This document shows positions 55,680 through 63,968 of a stretch of DNA of 64,000 bases, piece by piece (within the stretch, counting starts at the first letter, position 1; every line of letters begins with the position of its first letter). The notes under the pieces are model-generated. The model saw only the letters and a program-made list of their open reading frames with translations, searched no databases and was not told the origin of the DNA. Origin of the DNA: Clostridiales bacterium (lineage in GTDB: Bacteria; Bacillota; Clostridia; Peptostreptococcales; Anaerovoracaceae); NCBI GenBank assembly GCA_009911365.1, contig QXXF01000016.1:39429-103428 (forward strand), given 5' to 3'. Position numbers and translations under genes: made by a program.

Positions 55680-55706
55680 TTGCGGACCTATTCCCCCGGC
55701 CCGCAA
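55680..55706 (-). promoter_or_regulatory. 5' leader hairpin of the YdbC/PC4 gene
   Basis: Minus strand TTGCGGGCC, nine bases, GGTCCGCAA: nine pairs with one G-U, right after the transcription start and before the ribosome-binding site. Confidence 0.6.
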
Positions 55707-55710
55707 CCAC

Positions 55711-55739
55711 ATTATATAATTAATGGTATATATTGTCAA
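55711..55739 (-). promoter_or_regulatory. Consensus sigma-A promoter of the YdbC/PC4 gene
   Basis: Minus strand TTGACA (55739-55734), 17-base spacer, TATAAT (55716-55711): no deviation from consensus. It lies 3 bases beyond the stop codon of the YyaL-like gene. Confidence 0.93.
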
Positions 55740-55741
55740 CC

Positions 55742-57742
55742 TTATTTTGTAAATTCTTCCAAACTTTTTAAACACCGCACTGGTGGGTGACATGTCTGTC
55801 CCTGGCAAAAGTAATAATCCGTCCCCTGCTCTGGAAGCGGGTAATCCTTTAGAAATGGAGCTACCCTTTCTATGGTATCTTGATTTTTCTTTGTTTTTAC
55901 CAGAACGGGGATGCCCATACGCCGCAGTTCTTGGATTGGAGGGTCTTCCGGTGAAACGCAGATGAGCTGCCCTTTTTCCTTCTGTTCCTGGCTCAAGACC
56001 CATAGAAAAAAAGTGTGCCTCGCAGGATAACGGCACTCCTGTCGCAGGAAATTCTCCTGCTGTTCCCAGTGCTTTTGCCACAGTCCTTCTCCAGTGAAAA
56101 ACGCCAGTTGCCGCATGACCAGCGCAGCCACTGCGTTGCCGGAGGGCATGGCCCCGTCATAAGTTTCTTTTGGTCTGATCAAAAGCTTCTCGCTATCTTT
56201 TCCATACAAATATCCGCCGCCCGAGTCTGGTCCGAAAAACTGCTCTAACATCTCCTTGGCTACCAGACAGGCTTTCCGCAAGTATCCAGGCTCAAAAGTG
56301 GCAGCGTAACATTCTAGTAACGCCCAAGAGAAAAAAGCATAGTCTTCCAAAGTCCCAGGAAAGTCAGCCTGCCCGCCGTACCACCGGGACAGCAGCTTTC
56401 CACCTTCCGTGCGTAGGCACTTCCAGACAAATTCTTCTGCCCGCAACGCGGCTTTCAAGTAATCAGGCTGCTCTAGCCAGACCCCGGCTCTGGCAAGGGC
56501 CGCAATCATCAAACCATTCCAGCCAGTCAAAATCTTTTCATCCCTGTGCAGCATGGTCCGCTGCTTGCGGTATCGATATAAGGATCCTAAAAAAGGCTCT
56601 CCCGCCTCTTTTTCATACTCCTGATGTTTCAGCAAGTTTGGGATGCTCTTTCCTTCAAAGTTTCCTCGAAAGTCGATATCATAGACTTCACAAAACCGCC
56701 GCCCTTCTGTTTCACCTAGCGTTTGGATGATTTCACCTGGGGCGAAAACGTAATACTTTCCTTCCTGGCCTTCGCTGTCCGCGTCTTGGCTGCAGAAAAA
56801 GCCTCCCTCTTCATGAGTCAGTTCCCGCATAATATATGCTACGATCTTGGCCGCGACATTCCTGTACAGCGCTTTACCTGTCCGTAAGGATCCTTCGGTA
56901 TATGCGAGCAGCAGTAAAGCATTGTCATACAACATCTTTTCAAAATGGGGAACCAGCCACCTTTCATCTGTGGAGTAACGGCAAAAGCCGCCTCCAATGT
57001 GATCGAATATGCCTCCCCGATACATTTGCGCCAAGGTCTTTTCTGCCATTTCTGTACAGTTTTTTTCCTCCTGCGCCAGAAGGAACAACAGGTTGTGCGG
57101 CGTAGGAAATTTAGGCATGGGGCCAAATCCGCCCCATTTAGGATCAAATGTCTGTTTCAGCTGTTCTTTGCCTTCTTTGATCAACGTTTCCAGCGGTTTT
57201 CCCAGAGACTTTTCCTGCGTCTCCTGGGTTTTCTCCATGAATTTCGTGATCCTTTCGCTTTCCTCAATCAGCCTGTTTCTGTTAGAGGTCCAGTTTTTTT
57301 CCACGAATCGGAGCAGCTGTATCAGCCCCATGGTCCCATAGCGTTCTTTTTTCGGCAAATAAGTGCCTGCGAAAAAAGGCTTCTTCTCCGGGGTCATGAG
57401 GATCGTTAAAGGCCACCCTCCAGATCCAGTAAAGGCCTGGCACACGGCCATGTACACCGCATCGATATCAGGCCGTTCTTCCCGGTCTACTTTTACAGAA
57501 ACAAAGCTCCTGTTCAAAAGCTTTGCCACCTCTTCATCTTCAAAGGATTCGTGTGCCATAACATGACACCAATGACAGGTGGAGTAACCGATGCTGAGAA
57601 AAACAGGCTTGTCTTCCTTTCGCGCTTTTTGAAACGCTTCTTCTCTCCATGGATGCCAGCTGACGGGATTGTATGCGTGCTGCAGCAAATAAGGGGATTT
57701 TTCATCCAATAGTCTATTGGGCTTTTGTTGACTCGATCTCAT
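55742..57742 (-). CDS. YyaL/DUF255-type protein (thioredoxin-like domain plus (alpha/alpha)6 barrel)
   Basis: 666 residues from ATG 57742, which follows GGAAGGAGG; the frame is open to 57826 but without a site. The N-terminal thioredoxin-like domain has the CXXC motif in [20 protein letters not shown]; the rest is a glycan-processing-like helical barrel with [26 protein letters not shown] and [14 protein letters not shown]. Bacterial relatives of human SPATA20. The biochemical role is unknown. Monocistronic. Confidence 0.93.
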   Translation of the reverse strand: MRSSQQKPNRLLDEKSPYLLQHAYNPVSWHPWREEAFQKARKEDKPVFLSIGYSTCHWCHVMAHESFEDEEVAKLLNRSFVSVKVDREERPDIDAVYMAVCQAFTGSGGWPLTILMTPEKKPFFAGTYLPKKERYGTMGLIQLLRFVEKNWTSNRNRLIEESERITKFMEKTQETQEKSLGKPLETLIKEGKEQLKQTFDPKWGGFGPMPKFPTPHNLLFLLAQEEKNCTEMAEKTLAQMYRGGIFDHIGGGFCRYSTDERWLVPHFEKMLYDNALLLLAYTEGSLRTGKALYRNVAAKIVAYIMRELTHEEGGFFCSQDADSEGQEGKYYVFAPGEIIQTLGETEGRRFCEVYDIDFRGNFEGKSIPNLLKHQEYEKEAGEPFLGSLYRYRKQRTMLHRDEKILTGWNGLMIAALARAGVWLEQPDYLKAALRAEEFVWKCLRTEGGKLLSRWYGGQADFPGTLEDYAFFSWALLECYAATFEPGYLRKACLVAKEMLEQFFGPDSGGGYLYGKDSEKLLIRPKETYDGAMPSGNAVAALVMRQLAFFTGEGLWQKHWEQQENFLRQECRYPARHTFFLWVLSQEQKEKGQLICVSPEDPPIQELRRMGIPVLVKTKKNQDTIERVAPFLKDYPLPEQGTDYYFCQGQTCHPPVRCLKSLEEFTK

Positions 57743-57868
57743 GAAATCACCTCCTTCCAAAATCCAAAGGATGTTCCGTTTCCTTGGCTCTGTTCTCGCT
57801 TGATCTGATTCTGATAGTATCTCCATTTTCTTTGTGGATTATACGGCCGTGCATCCTCCGTGCCAAAG

Positions 57869-57897
57869 AAAAAAGCACCCTTTTACGATGCTTTTTT
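57869..57897 (-). terminator. Terminator of the binding-protein/chemoreceptor unit
   Basis: AAAAAAGCA and TGCTTTTTT flank an 11-base loop; on the minus strand it ends in T6. Confidence 0.72.
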
Positions 57898-57950
57898 ACT
57901 GACGTTCTCCATGAATCGCGATTATAATTCCGCAGCTATCCTCGGCTACT

Positions 57951-59531
57951 TTATAAATTCGCGAAAACCTGCGTCTGATGTTTCAGATTTTCAACGATCT
58001 CCTGACTAATGTCCATTTTTCCTGTGATATCCGCCATGTCACTGACCAAATCTCTAGTACTGCCTGCGACGCCGGAAATTCCTAAAGCACTTTGATCCAT
58101 AGCACTGGTGATACTTTCAATGGAAGATGCGATTTCTGCCATTGAACTTTGCAGGCGAACAGTCCTGCTGCTAAAGGCATCCATGCTCTGCTGAATATAA
58201 GTAGCGTCCTTCTGATATTGATTTCCAGATTCTATCACCTCTTGAAATTGAGTCAATATAGACTGATTCATATAATCCAGCAAATCCTGGGCGTGGCGAG
58301 AAAGCGTGTGGACCGCCTCTGTGACTACCTTGTTGATCTCCTGTATTCTACCTGCCGTTTCACCACAAGAATCAGCAAGCTGGCGGATCTCCGCAGCGAC
58401 TACGGAAAAACCGCCTCCTGATTTTCCCGCACGAGTCGCTTCAATAGAAGCGTTGATCGCAATCAGATTTGTATTGACGGATATCCCGACAATTTCATTT
58501 GTAAGGAGATTGACCTGATCCACACTCTCGCTTTGCTGTATGGCCTCTGTCAGCACCGTGGAAATCTCTGCCGCTTTTTCACTGATCACGCCCATGTTAG
58601 TCTTGGCTGACTGCTCTAGCGCATCTGCGCGTTCCTTCATTTCTGCTGAATACCTGGCAATGGAACCGCACTCGTCTGCCGTATCGTTGACATCCTGTTT
58701 GATATGTGCGGTATTGTTATTGATATCAGCTGCGTTGCTTGCCACCTCCTGAACAGTGGCAGATAACTCTTCTGCCAGAGAAGATAACGCCCCCGCGCTT
58801 TGATTGGAATTTCTGGTTCGCTTGAGAACTTCACTCACAACATCGTTCAGACGGACAGAGTTTCCTTGTAGTGACTTTATCATATCCTTGATCGGCATGA
58901 TGACATATTTCAAAATAATTTTGATTGCCAGAAGCACTAGAATAATGCCAGCCATGATACATACAGCGCCAATAATGACCGAAAGGACATAGACTGCTTT
59001 CAGTTTTTGTCTCGCATCTGAGGTCTGTGCGCTGATAGAAGCATCTAGCTGATCTAAATCGTGCTCCACAGCTTCTCCATAAGCGGCCACATCGCCGTTG
59101 GCAAGGCTGTAAGCCTCTTGCGTCTTGCTATTCGCACTGGCACATAGGAGAAAAACGAGAGAATGCTTGAAGGAATCATAATTTTTTACCAATTCCTTAT
59201 AGATCTCATCCTCTTCTGTGTAATTTTTGTAGGCTTTGAGAGCTGTTTCTAGTTTTTTCTCTTCCTCTTTGATTTCTGTCACAACTTGGATCATAGTATT
59301 ATAATCAGTTGCCACAATATGGGATAGAGCCATTTTATGAATGTCTAAAATACAGCTGCGAATCTCCCCCAGTTTATCCTCGCCTACCATATAATTGTCT
59401 ACAATATTAGATGCGTTAGAATGCACGTTGTTGATGCTGAAAACTGCTAACACATTTGAAATCAGCGCCACAACTCCTAACAGGACGATGGGCAGTATCA
59501 GGCGCTGCTGAATCGTTAGATTTCTTTTCAT
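57951..59531 (-). CDS. Methyl-accepting chemotaxis protein
   Basis: 526 residues from ATG 59531 (GGAGCG eight bases before it). Membrane helix 1 (about 10-32), an extracytoplasmic four-helix-bundle sensor (about 33-170), helix 2 (about 175-200), HAMP-like linker and a cytoplasmic coiled-coil signalling domain. The hairpin tip is present: NLIAINASIEATRAGKSGGG followed by FSVVAAEIRQLAD, which binds CheA/CheW. It is 62 bases after a sugar-type binding lipoprotein gene on the same strand, so it probably senses the loaded binding protein. No adaptation enzymes are nearby. Confidence 0.93.
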   Translation of the reverse strand: MKRNLTIQQRLILPIVLLGVVALISNVLAVFSINNVHSNASNIVDNYMVGEDKLGEIRSCILDIHKMALSHIVATDYNTMIQVVTEIKEEEKKLETALKAYKNYTEEDEIYKELVKNYDSFKHSLVFLLCASANSKTQEAYSLANGDVAAYGEAVEHDLDQLDASISAQTSDARQKLKAVYVLSVIIGAVCIMAGIILVLLAIKIILKYVIMPIKDMIKSLQGNSVRLNDVVSEVLKRTRNSNQSAGALSSLAEELSATVQEVASNAADINNNTAHIKQDVNDTADECGSIARYSAEMKERADALEQSAKTNMGVISEKAAEISTVLTEAIQQSESVDQVNLLTNEIVGISVNTNLIAINASIEATRAGKSGGGFSVVAAEIRQLADSCGETAGRIQEINKVVTEAVHTLSRHAQDLLDYMNQSILTQFQEVIESGNQYQKDATYIQQSMDAFSSRTVRLQSSMAEIASSIESITSAMDQSALGISGVAGSTRDLVSDMADITGKMDISQEIVENLKHQTQVFANL

Positions 59532-59593
59532 TATGTACGCTCCATATCTATGTTCTAAAATTTTATACCACAAGCAGGGGTTCTCCCGCCTTT

Positions 59594-60850
59594 TTACCTT
59601 GCTGTGATGCCTTTCACCATTTTATCCAGCTGCTTTTGCAAGTCCTCGCCTGTCGAATTTCCCGCTGCCATGTTCTGAGCGAAAAGAGCGACAGGGTCCC
59701 ACAGTTTTCCGCCCACTCGCTGGAGCTGAGCGAATTCCGACTGTTGGAGAAGCGCTGCGATCGCTGGCGATGACTGAACCTCCGCAGAAGCCGCAGCTTT
59801 TTTATTAGAAGGCCCCTGTCCTCGCATTTCAAACCGAAGCTTTTGGTTTTGCTCGTTTGTGATCCACTTCGCCAGGCTTTCCGCCCACTTTGGAGATTTG
59901 GAATAAGCATTGACGCCAATGAGCTTGCAGCCAGAAAAGGAAGCCATCTGAATCTGCTCGCCTGTACAGGTATAAGTAGGAAGCTTACATGCGCCTATAT
60001 TCTTACCCCACGCTTTCTCAATTTCAACTGCGTTCCATACGCCGCTGACACCTGCAATGACTGATCCATCCTTGACTCCTGCCAGAAACGCTTCATCTGT
60101 ACGATTCGAAAAGCCTGGATGTTTTCCAATGTCTAGCATGGCCTTTGCCACGTCCACGCCCTTAATGTCTCCCGTTTTATTGTTCCAATCACACTCATTT
60201 GTAATACCATCGCTACTCAGTTTTACTTCCATCCCTGTGTTTCCAAAAAAGGAATACACATACCAAGCTGAGGACCAATCCATGGTGAATTTTTTCCCCT
60301 GCTGCGCGGAAACCTTGAGAATCTTGTCTAAAGTTGCCAGGTCTTTATCTTTGAAATATTGTTTATGGTAGTACAGAAAATATCCATTATCCGCTGTCAA
60401 AGGGTAGGCATAAATCGTATTTTTCACAGAGGCCGCCTCCACTGCGTTTTCCAGGTTTTCCGACTGGACCCGCTTCGCATCCTCCACAGGATCCAGTGCT
60501 CCTGCCGCCACGAGAGCATTCAGCTGATCGTCGGCAAAAGCAAAGACATCCGCACCTTTCTCCAGACCGCTTAATAGCGTATCTTTGCATTCTGATTCAC
60601 CCTGAACCGCAAGGGTAATATCAAAATTCGCTTCTTCCCGATACGCCTTTTCAAAATCATCAATGATTTTACCCAATAGCTCCTGATCCTCCTCTGCTCC
60701 CCAAACTGTAAGAGCCACGGTGTCATGCGAGCTTTGGCTGCTTTCTTCCTCCTTGCCACTATTTCCACAGCTTGTAACAAAGCACACGCAAGCCAGCACA
60801 CAGAAAAAAGCAGCAAACAGGATCTTTGGTTTCTTTTTGCTGTTAATCAT
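59594..60850 (-). CDS. Sugar-type ABC solute-binding lipoprotein (extracellular, family 1)
   Basis: 418 residues. Signal peptide with lipobox CFVTSCGN: Cys28 should be lipidated. The mature part is a two-lobe binding protein of the maltose-binding type: LTVWGAEEDQELLGKIIDDF, GADVFAFADDQLNALVAAGA, YAYPLTADNGYFLYYHK, VIAGVSGVWNAVEIEKAWGK. No permease or ATPase gene is near; the next gene is a chemoreceptor. Substrate likely a sugar or oligosaccharide, not defined. The promoter at 60940-60968 starts this two-gene unit. Confidence 0.92.
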   Translation of the reverse strand: MINSKKKPKILFAAFFCVLACVCFVTSCGNSGKEEESSQSSHDTVALTVWGAEEDQELLGKIIDDFEKAYREEANFDITLAVQGESECKDTLLSGLEKGADVFAFADDQLNALVAAGALDPVEDAKRVQSENLENAVEAASVKNTIYAYPLTADNGYFLYYHKQYFKDKDLATLDKILKVSAQQGKKFTMDWSSAWYVYSFFGNTGMEVKLSSDGITNECDWNNKTGDIKGVDVAKAMLDIGKHPGFSNRTDEAFLAGVKDGSVIAGVSGVWNAVEIEKAWGKNIGACKLPTYTCTGEQIQMASFSGCKLIGVNAYSKSPKWAESLAKWITNEQNQKLRFEMRGQGPSNKKAAASAEVQSSPAIAALLQQSEFAQLQRVGGKLWDPVALFAQNMAAGNSTGEDLQKQLDKMVKGITAR

Positions 60851-60939
60851 AAAAATCTAAAACCTTTCTGCCGTTTTTGTAGGTCAGGTAAATGACTTCC
60901 CGCCTTCATAACCATCACATTTTTTTGTAATTTTTTTCT

Positions 60940-60968
60940 ATTATAGCATTTTTCAAAATCACTCGCAA
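60940..60968 (-). promoter_or_regulatory. Promoter of the binding-protein/chemoreceptor unit
   Basis: Minus strand TTGCGA (60968-60963), 17-base spacer, TATAAT (60945-60940) with an extended TG (TGCTATAAT). This is sigma-A type rather than the sigma-D type common for motility genes. Confidence 0.72.
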
Positions 60969-61112
60969 CAAGAACCTAACATACAGAAACAGAATCGTAA
61001 GACAAGGCCCTCTGCTCATCATAAATAAATGACATATTCACGATAGCAAGTAAATCGCAGATGGCATATATGTTGTGTTTCTGAAACTTTGCGCCAAGGT
61101 GTTAATTTTTTC

Positions 61113-61140
61113 TTGTTTTTTTCGATATAACACATATACT
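61113..61140 (+). promoter_or_regulatory. Candidate promoter of the Cas2-like gene
   Basis: TTGTTT (61113-61118), 16-base spacer, TATACT (61135-61140), 29 bases before the start codon. Confidence 0.5.
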
Positions 61141-61169
61141 ATTAAAACACTTGAAAATATGGAGGTTTT

Positions 61170-61442
61170 ATGGTTTATTTAGTGGTCTATGATCTGAACA
61201 ATCCTAACACGCCCCGAAAAGAGGTGGAACAGGCAATCAAGCAAGTTGCCACTTCTTGGTGTTCTTTCTGGAAGTCCGCTTATCTGATTCGCTCCGGCCT
61301 TCCTTCCAGCCAAATCATCGGAAAAATCCAGCCCCTTTTAGACAATGCGGATCGGCTGTTCATTGTGGAAAGCACCCGCGACTACCAAGGCTGGCTCACC
61401 GATGAGCAATGGTCTTTTGTAGAAAAAAACATTTATCGATAA
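61170..61442 (+). CDS. Stand-alone Cas2-like (SinR-annotated) small protein
   Basis: 90 residues. The start MVYLVVYDLNNPNTPRKEVE, the middle CSFWKSAYLIRSGLPSSQII and the end DNADRLFIVESTRDYQGWL match the layout of small Cas2/VapD-like ferredoxin folds often labelled 'SinR family'. No CRISPR array, cas1 or other cas gene is present, so this is not an adaptation module. It might be a nuclease or a toxin-like protein, without proof. TGGAGG precedes the ATG. Confidence 0.72.
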   Translation: MVYLVVYDLNNPNTPRKEVEQAIKQVATSWCSFWKSAYLIRSGLPSSQIIGKIQPLLDNADRLFIVESTRDYQGWLTDEQWSFVEKNIYR

Positions 61443-61453
61443 ATTCAGCGTTG

Positions 61454-61537
61454 GAAAGGGCAGTGAAATTCTTGCTGCCATCCGCTTTTTGACGCATATT
61501 GATGTCATTCTACGCGTTTTTGTTCCACTGCCCTTTC
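61454..61537 (+). repeat. Long inverted repeat after the Cas2-like gene
   Basis: GAAAGGGCAGTG (61454-61465) and CACTGCCCTTTC (61526-61537) are perfect 12-base arms, 60 bases apart, with only TTACG after the second arm. It may be a weak terminator, an RNA hairpin or the ends of a tiny lost element. Confidence 0.5.
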
Positions 61538-61665
61538 TTACGAGCCTGATTCCGTTCTATCTTTTAGGTACTGATACATGGCTCTTATCCCTGCATATTA
61601 GGTTATTGCAATGAACTATATGTTTCATTCAGTTTTCCGTATGGTGTAGAAGGGAGTGGTGTGTT

Positions 61666-62010
61666 GTGACATTACAAAAGAATTTATCAAAGATGATGAA
61701 TGCGATTCGTGCAGGCCGCAAACAATCTATTACTGATTTTTCGGAAGAGCTGGGCATCTCACGTTCTTCTATGCAAGGGCTGTTGAAGGGTAACGCAAAC
61801 CCGAGGATGGACACGGTGGAGCATATCGCGAACCGTCTTCAGGTGGACCCACTGTCTTTGCTGGTTTGCCCCTATTCGGAGCCGGAATTGGAGTGTGCGC
61901 TCCTGTTATTACAATGTCTGGAAGCGTTTTCTCAGCTTCCAGAGGATAAAAAGCTGGAGGCCGCGGCTCTATTCCATTCTTTGATCAAATTGATGAAGAC
62001 TGAACCATGA
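61666..62010 (+). CDS. XRE-family helix-turn-helix regulator
   Basis: 114 residues from a GTG start after AGAAGGGAG. The Cro/C1 helix-turn-helix spans about residues 10-60 (SITDFSEELGISRSSMQGLL, then KGNANPRMDTVEHIANRLQV). The C-terminal helix region (75-114) has no metal or protease motif and probably serves dimerisation. Its target is unknown. It lies between the Cas2-like gene and the SecB-like gene. Confidence 0.85.
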   Translation: MTLQKNLSKMMNAIRAGRKQSITDFSEELGISRSSMQGLLKGNANPRMDTVEHIANRLQVDPLSLLVCPYSEPELECALLLLQCLEAFSQLPEDKKLEAAALFHSLIKLMKTEP

Positions 62011-62510
62011 ACTGGGCTTTTATGTTCAGTGATTTTCTTGATTATTTATAATTCGTTTTTTGCATACAGGCATTTTGCCTGACATGCTGTAGGCAGGGAT
62101 AGCCATGTTATCGATCGTGTTTGGACATGGCATATCCTGGACTCCCGATGACACCTTGATTTTTGTCTCGAATACTATCCTAACAAAAAATAGTAGACTC
62201 CTGCATACAGAACTGGCTTTAAACCAAATCCTAAATGGTAGTCTGCTGAATATTTCTAATTTTATCATTTTGATTTTCCACTGTTAAGGACACTAAAAAC
62301 CACCATGGAAAATATAAGATCATCACCCGCGCAGCGATGGCTGCGCGTTCCACTAGAACGCTAAAATATTGAAATCTGACATATTGCCGCAAACAAAAAT
62401 GCTGTGCGATCGACGAACTTTCGCATAGCATTTTTATTGTTCCGTTTACCCAGCTGAAATCACAATTGTCGCCAGTTTTCCTTGTTTACTGCCTTTTGGC
62501 TTTCCTTTTT
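62011..62510. other. Intergenic region with one hairpin and one terminator
   Basis: No convincing gene. A GCGCAGC/GCTGCGC hairpin lies at 62330-62347, and the terminator at 62395-62435. Confidence 0.5.
62395..62435. terminator. Bidirectional terminator
   Basis: AAAAATGCTGTGCG and CGCATAGCATTTTT, 14 pairs with one G-U. T-runs exist on both strands, so it serves the XRE gene (plus) and the SecB-like gene (minus). Confidence 0.8.
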
Positions 62511-62858
62511 TTATTGAAAACTTGGCAGCCGCAGGGGCGGGATCCCTGACAATGCGGTCACTGAGGAGACATACGCCTGCAAATGCGGATACAACAGCTT
62601 GTAAGTTTCATTGCTGACAACATCGGCTTCTAGATCTTCGTCAACATGGAACACGCCATGGAATTCTATACTCAAGTAGAAATCTTTTTTGCCATCTTCA
62701 TCTCCTACCTTCAAAAATACCTTTCCCAGGCTTTGTTGTTCCTTTTTATTATAATTGGAGTCATATTTTATGGAACTTTCCAGGTTGATGGTAGCGTTGT
62801 CTCCCAGTTTGTTCACATATTTGATTTCCCTCACCATTGTCTTTTCTAAATCAATCAT
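62511..62858 (-). CDS. SecB-like chaperone-domain protein
   Basis: 115 residues. The beta-sheet part (INLESSIKYDSNYNKKEQQS, YLSIEFHGVFHVDEDLEADV) and the C-terminal helix with YPHLQAYVSSVTALSGIPPL continuing RLPSF match the SecB pattern (LFPYLR..VS..T...GIPP..LP). SecB keeps proteins unfolded for export in proteobacteria; Gram-positive relatives are known as solitary or toxin-antitoxin-linked chaperones. The N-terminal part is shorter than in proteobacterial SecB. It lies near an XRE regulator and nuclease remnants, so an accessory role is likely. Confidence 0.68.
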   Translation of the reverse strand: MIDLEKTMVREIKYVNKLGDNATINLESSIKYDSNYNKKEQQSLGKVFLKVGDEDGKKDFYLSIEFHGVFHVDEDLEADVVSNETYKLLYPHLQAYVSSVTALSGIPPLRLPSFQ

Positions 62859-63008
62859 TCACTGCTTCCTTCATTTATAATAGCCTGGAGTAACATAGAG
62901 CTTCACTCCAGCCGCTATATGTTTCCTAAGTATTGATCATGGCATAGCTATAGTATACTGGGATGCCGCCTTTCTGTAAAGGAATTTCTTTCCTGGATTT
63001 TTCTATGG

Positions 63009-63529
63009 TCACGCCTGGAGTGCGAATTGTTCATAATATTGCCGTGAACGTTCTTCCGTCAGGTCAAATCGTTTTTGTAGCTTCGTAATGATCCGTTCCT
63101 CAACGTTATCGAGGATCAATGCCTTGATCCCAATTTCCCGCCCTTCCTCTCTACCCTCTTTCCATATGCGCATTCCCAAACCATCCATGTGTTCTGCTTC
63201 CCTCCACAAGGCTTCGTTATCCAAAAAGTCTATGTGCTCGGAAACTGTATCCGTGAAATCGCCTTGATGCGGATACATGATGGCGTTCAAAAAACACATC
63301 AATTGGTACCACTCGTCATCTTTTTCTCCTCCGTGATAGAATCAACCTCTTTAAAACCCATAACTTCCTCCCAAGTACATGCTTGATACTCTGCCACCGT
63401 CTCCTTCAAGATGATCACCAGCGCCTCTCTGCTATGAAGGATTGTTTTGCTCTGCACGTCCAACCTTTCCATATCTGCAGTGATCTGCATGGCACTCAAT
63501 GTCTCCATGCTCCCCTTCAATCGATCCAC
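63009..63529 (-). pseudogene. Internally deleted PD-(D/E)XK nuclease/putative transposase family gene
   Basis: The frame 63529-63299 encodes a fragment (DVQSKTILHSREALVIILKE, then YQACTWEEVMGFKEVDSITE) found in the N-terminal part of the large Clostridia families of PD-(D/E)XK transposase-like proteins. The frame 63302-63009, shifted by one, encodes their C-terminus (MCFLNAIMYPHQGDFTDTVS, WKEGREEGREIGIKALILDN, LQKRFDLTEERSRQYYEQFA). The catalytic middle part is missing at the junction, so the product is not a nuclease. Confidence 0.68.
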
Positions 63530-63660
63530 GTCTTCCCTCCTTTTGAATCCTATATTCTACATTAGTGGAATCTTTTGGTTTCATCAGCACGTTTTCCTAA
63601 ATCATTCCAACAATATTTTTTTAACATCTATCTGTACACGAAAAATTTATCACAACACAT

Positions 63661-63689
63661 TTGACTCTTAACAAAAAATCATGTATAAT
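63661..63689 (+). promoter_or_regulatory. Promoter of tRNA-Gly
   Basis: TTGACT (63661-63666), 17-base spacer, TATAAT (63684-63689), 31 bases before the tRNA. Confidence 0.88.
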
Positions 63690-63720
63690 GTAAAAGTTCC
63701 AATCAAAGAACACCTATCAT

Positions 63721-63794
63721 GCGGATGTGGTTCAATGGTAGAACTCCGGCTTCCCAAGCCGGCAGCGGGGGTTCGATTCCCCTCATCCGCTCCA
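63721..63794 (+). tRNA. tRNA-Gly (anticodon CCC)
   Basis: Acceptor arms GCGGATG and CATCCGC pair fully; the D arm GTGGTTCAATGGTAGAAC-like region, the anticodon stem CCGGC/GCCGG with loop TTCCCAA, and the T arm CGGGGGTTCGATTCCCCTC-type sequence are all normal. Anticodon CCC reads GGG. CCA is encoded (63792-63794). Confidence 0.96.
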
Positions 63795-63797
63795 AGA

Positions 63798-63828
63798 ACA
63801 AGATGTCGTCAGGCATCTTGTTTTTTAT
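63798..63828 (+). terminator. Terminator of tRNA-Gly
   Basis: ACAAGATG (63798-63805) with CATCTTGT (63814-63821), then T6. Confidence 0.9.
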
Positions 63829-63906
63829 ATGAAAAACAGTTGAAAATAGGCTAATAAGCAGCTTTTCAAAAGCAGAAAAGAAATGACAATGCTCATAACT
63901 GCATGA

Positions 63907-63912
63907 TATAAT
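63907..63912 (+). promoter_or_regulatory. Extended -10 promoter of the gene at the right edge
   Basis: TGATATAAT (TG at 63904-63905) with a weak ATGACA about 18 bases upstream. Confidence 0.5.
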
Positions 63913-63968
63913 GCAGATAAAGACAAATTCGTGTTTGTGAGTTTTCACGGAAAGGAGAGAACGGGAAC

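Larger units (their letters stand above)
60851..61169. other. AT-rich region with two divergent promoters
   Basis: No gene. Contains the promoter of the binding-protein unit (minus, 60940-60968) and a candidate promoter of the Cas2-like gene (plus, 61113-61140). Confidence 0.6.

Noticed and set aside
61170-61442. CRISPR adaptation module
   Set aside because: Only a Cas2-like protein is present; there is no cas1 and no repeat-spacer array anywhere in the window.
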